A stretch of DNA of 8,285 nucleotides from Planctomycetaceae bacterium. GTDB lineage: Bacteria > Planctomycetota > Planctomycetia > Pirellulales > Pirellulaceae. The stretch covers positions 6,685-14,969 of the forward strand of contig PAJC01000054.1 of NCBI GenBank assembly GCA_002705165.1, read 5' to 3'. Made by a program: the position numbers and the translations under genes. The notes beneath the pieces are model-generated. The model was not told the origin of the DNA and ran no database searches. It was given only the letters and a program-made list of their open reading frames with translations. Shown here one piece after another: positions 6,221-8,285 of the stretch; position 1 is the stretch's first letter, and every line of letters begins with the position of its first letter.

Positions 6221-7369
6221 ATGAACCACTCAAATCAGAACTCGCAACGAATTGCATTCGTTCTTCATGCCCTCATTTGCCTTTGTGTCCCAGGTTTGGC
6301 AACAGCTCAGACATTCCATGAACTTCCTCCGATCGCCGATGCCGAAGGATTTGCTGCTCCCTATGTCGGTGTTTCCGGTAGTAGTCTAATTGTCGCGGGC
6401 GGAGCTAACTTTCCTGACAAGCCCCGATGGCAAACAGGTAAGGTTTGGTATGACTCCATTTTCATCCTAGATACCCCCAATGGTGAATGGCGAAAGTCAA
6501 AGAGCAAATTACCTCGGCCTCTGGCATATGGTCTCTCCTTTAACCTCTCAAAAAGTGACCGGTCCCTTGCTTTAAGCATTCCGCATGGTGTCCTTTGTAT
6601 CGGTGGTGGAGACAGCAAAGAGCATATCGCTGACTGTTTTATTCTGACACTTACAAAAAATGGGATGCGAATTTCAAAGTTACCATCGCTTCCAGCCCCA
6701 TTAGCAAATACGACGGGAATCCTTCATGAAGGAGTTGTTTACGTACTTGGCGGTTTGCACTCACCGACCTCAGATCGTCCAGCTCAGATCTTTTGGAAAC
6801 TGGACCTGACTAATACCTCTAATGAATGCCAATGGGAAGAGCTGTCACCCTGGCCAGGTAATCCGAGAATGCTTGCCGTCGCCGGGGTTATCAACAATAC
6901 CATCTGCCTTTTCTCAGGCACAGACTTAGTAAAGAACCAAGATGGATCAATGAGCCGGAAATACCTGAAAGATGGTTTCGCTTATGACCTCCAAACGAAA
7001 CAATGGAGAAAAACTGCGACTCTACCGCGACCCGCTGTTGCAGCACCCACACCGGCCATTACGACGAATAACGCCCTGCTTGTGGTTTCAGGCGACCACG
7101 GAGAGTTCGCCTCCCAAACAGAACTACTTAAAGACAAGCACCCGGGATTTCCTGCAGGTGTCCTCGCGTACAATCCACAAACGGACTCCTGGAGCAAAGC
7201 AAATGATTTCCCCAAAGACGTCGGGGAGGATCCCGCAGGCAATCCTCATGGAGGCATCTGGCCTCCCGTAGTCACCAACATTACACATTGGCACGGTCAA
7301 CCTGTGATTGTCTGTGGCGAAGTCCGGCCACGTGTTCGCTCGCGTCGAGCATTTATGGTGAAGTTCTAA
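6221..7369 (+). CDS. Exported Kelch beta-propeller protein, NanM-like (cyclically permuted mutarotase type)
   Basis: A 382-residue protein. The signal peptide covers residues 1-29 (Arg10, hydrophobic 11-26, cut at ATA|QTF). The rest is built of Kelch-like blades, each with a Gly-Gly turn and a later aromatic/Trp: 'VAGGANFPDKPRW' (58-70) with 'WYDSIFILD' (76-84) and Trp90; 'GVLCIGGGDS' (123-132); 'VVYVLGGLHS' (172-181) with Trp205; 'ICLFSGTD' (228-235) with 'DGFAYDLQTKQW' (251-262); and 'LLVVSGDHGE' (286-295) with Trp324. The GGANFP block followed by W/Y-D-x-I-x-x-L is what I associate with proteins related to N-acetylneuraminate epimerase, in the cyclically permuted mutarotase group. Such proteins speed interconversion of sugar anomers, especially sialic acid. 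Planctomycetes have many Kelch and 'galactose oxidase-like' proteins, so the activity here is uncertain. No sialic acid lyase or sialidase is in the window. Its TAA overlaps the stop of the convergent symporter gene. Confidence 0.82.
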   Translation: MNHSNQNSQRIAFVLHALICLCVPGLATAQTFHELPPIADAEGFAAPYVGVSGSSLIVAGGANFPDKPRWQTGKVWYDSIFILDTPNGEWRKSKSKLPRPLAYGLSFNLSKSDRSLALSIPHGVLCIGGGDSKEHIADCFILTLTKNGMRISKLPSLPAPLANTTGILHEGVVYVLGGLHSPTSDRPAQIFWKLDLTNTSNECQWEELSPWPGNPRMLAVAGVINNTICLFSGTDLVKNQDGSMSRKYLKDGFAYDLQTKQWRKTATLPRPAVAAPTPAITTNNALLVVSGDHGEFASQTELLKDKHPGFPAGVLAYNPQTDSWSKANDFPKDVGEDPAGNPHGGIWPPVVTNITHWHGQPVIVCGEVRPRVRSRRAFMVKF

Positions 7370-8285
7370 GCCTCGACAGGTTCAGACCCCGATTCAGTAA
7401 AACGATCAATAATCGCACAGCCACACGAGTCACTCCATACATTCACACTAGTGCGGAACATATCAAGCACTCGGTCGACAGCTAGAATCAACCCCTGCAT
7501 CTCCAGCGGTAGTCCCACTGCCTGTAACACAATCACCATCATGACCAGTCCGGCATGTGGAATTCCCGCTGCCCCAATACTGACCAACAGTGCCGTTAAT
7601 GCCACCGTGATTTGGAGGCCTAATGAAAGAGGTTCAGTCATCGTATGCTGAGCAATAAATAATACGGCGACTGCTTCATAAAGGGCCGTGCCATCCATAT
7701 TAATCGTTGCTCCTAATGGCAACACGAACGAACTGGTTTGATTGCTCACCTGCGCCCGTTTTTCAACACTGGCCATTGTCAAAGGTAAAGTACCATTGCT
7801 CGATGCCGAACTAAACGCCGTCAGCAGTGCCGGACTCATTGCGCGGGCAAATTTTAAAGGATCTCGCTTACCCACAAACTTTAAGATGACAGGTAAAGTC
7901 ACACAAGCATGGAATAGCAATGCCAACAATACGGTTAACATGTACCAGGCCAAGGGGACAAATACATCCGTACCATTTAGTGCCGTGGCATTGAGCATCA
8001 GAAAGGCGACACCGAATGGTGCCAATGCAATTACGGCCATCGTCATCTTCATCATGACTTCAAAGCCTGCTTCCGCTACGTCGCGAATCGTCGTAAGCGT
8101 CTTACCGCCCACGAGCAATGCACACAGGGCAAACAGGAGCGTGAAACTGATGATGGACAAAAAGTCGCCTTCAGCCAGGGCCTGCAACGGATTGGTGGGG
8201 ACCATTTTTTCAAGTTGCGAAAACAACATGACTGGAACTGGCTCGGCTGACTTGACAACAGTATCAGTCGCCACCGTAATAATCG
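7366..8285 (-). CDS. Dicarboxylate/amino acid:cation symporter (SDF family), N-terminus cut by window edge
   Basis: A secondary carrier in the inner membrane that takes up acidic amino acids or C4-dicarboxylates with Na+ or H+. The frame is open to the right edge with 305 visible residues. A GTG at 8274 could be read as a start, but family members run about 400 residues or more and the visible part begins well inside the fold, so the first transmembrane helices lie outside. Counting from the GTG, the core is complete: hairpin 1 with SSASSNGTLP (155-164), 'LPLGATINMDGTALYEA' (185-201) with the NMDGT motif at 192-196, hairpin 2 with 'GAAGIPHAGLV' (234-244), and the last core helix with 'DMFRTSVNV' (271-279). 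Asp271, Arg274 and Asn278 match the substrate/cation site of GltPh, and the arginine favours an acidic substrate. The tail is short (FTESGSEPVEA). TAG at 7366-7368 overlaps the Kelch stop. Whether it is glutamate/aspartate (GltP-like) or dicarboxylate (DctA-like) cannot be told. Confidence 0.93.
   Translation of the reverse strand, partial: IITVATDTVVKSAEPVPVMLFSQLEKMVPTNPLQALAEGDFLSIISFTLLFALCALLVGGKTLTTIRDVAEAGFEVMMKMTMAVIALAPFGVAFLMLNATALNGTDVFVPLAWYMLTVLLALLFHACVTLPVILKFVGKRDPLKFARAMSPALLTAFSSASSNGTLPLTMASVEKRAQVSNQTSSFVLPLGATINMDGTALYEAVAVLFIAQHTMTEPLSLGLQITVALTALLVSIGAAGIPHAGLVMMVIVLQAVGLPLEMQGLILAVDRVLDMFRTSVNVWSDSCGCAIIDRFTESGSEPVEA

Noticed and set aside
6361..6618. Minus-strand open frames inside the Kelch, FKBP and kinase genes as antisense genes
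   Set aside because: They are short, low-complexity or arginine/serine-rich translations opposite strongly supported genes, with no ribosome sites or family motifs.

Overview
The window looks like ordinary chromosomal DNA from a planctomycete of moderate GC content. The main evidence is an ECF sigma factor gene overlapping a Hanks-type Ser/Thr kinase gene. That kinase has the short helical N-terminal region (about 'G.P...E.....P....EL') seen in many planctomycete kinases. A DUF1990 protein, exported PQQ-type sugar dehydrogenase and Kelch proteins fit the same phylum. This assignment is inferred from gene content; no rRNA or other marker is present.

Layout, left to right. (1) Positions 1-773 hold the 3' part of an ABC-2 type transporter permease whose start lies outside the window. 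(2) Positions 858-1466 encode a DUF1990 protein. (3) Positions 1565-3864 hold the ECF sigma factor and a membrane-anchored Ser/Thr kinase, joined by an ATGA overlap, which together form a signalling unit. (4) Positions 3865-4086 are a leader/intergenic stretch with small inverted repeats and a possible -10 element. (5) Positions 4087-6016 hold a probable two-gene operon for exported proteins, a Mip/FkpA-like FKBP peptidyl-prolyl isomerase and a PQQ-dependent sugar dehydrogenase of the glucose/sorbosone family. A clear intrinsic terminator at 6038-6077 closes it. (6) Positions 6221-7369 encode an exported Kelch beta-propeller protein of the NanM-like (cyclically permuted mutarotase) type. (7) Positions 7366-8285 on the minus strand hold most of a dicarboxylate/amino acid:cation symporter (SDF family) whose N-terminus is cut by the right edge. 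It converges on the Kelch gene with a 4-bp overlap of the two stop codons.

How the genes relate. The sigma/kinase pair is the only clear functional partnership: the kinase probably sets sigma factor activity in place of a conventional anti-sigma factor. The right half is an envelope block of three exported soluble proteins and an inner-membrane carrier, but nothing in the sequence proves a shared pathway.

I found no tRNA, rRNA, CRISPR array, insertion sequence, phage gene or attachment site. No gene is visibly broken; the two incomplete genes are cut by the window edges. I see no strong case for an undescribed system. The points most worth checking are the sigma/kinase coupling, with a serine in sigma region 2.2, and the kinase's membrane domain of unknown input.
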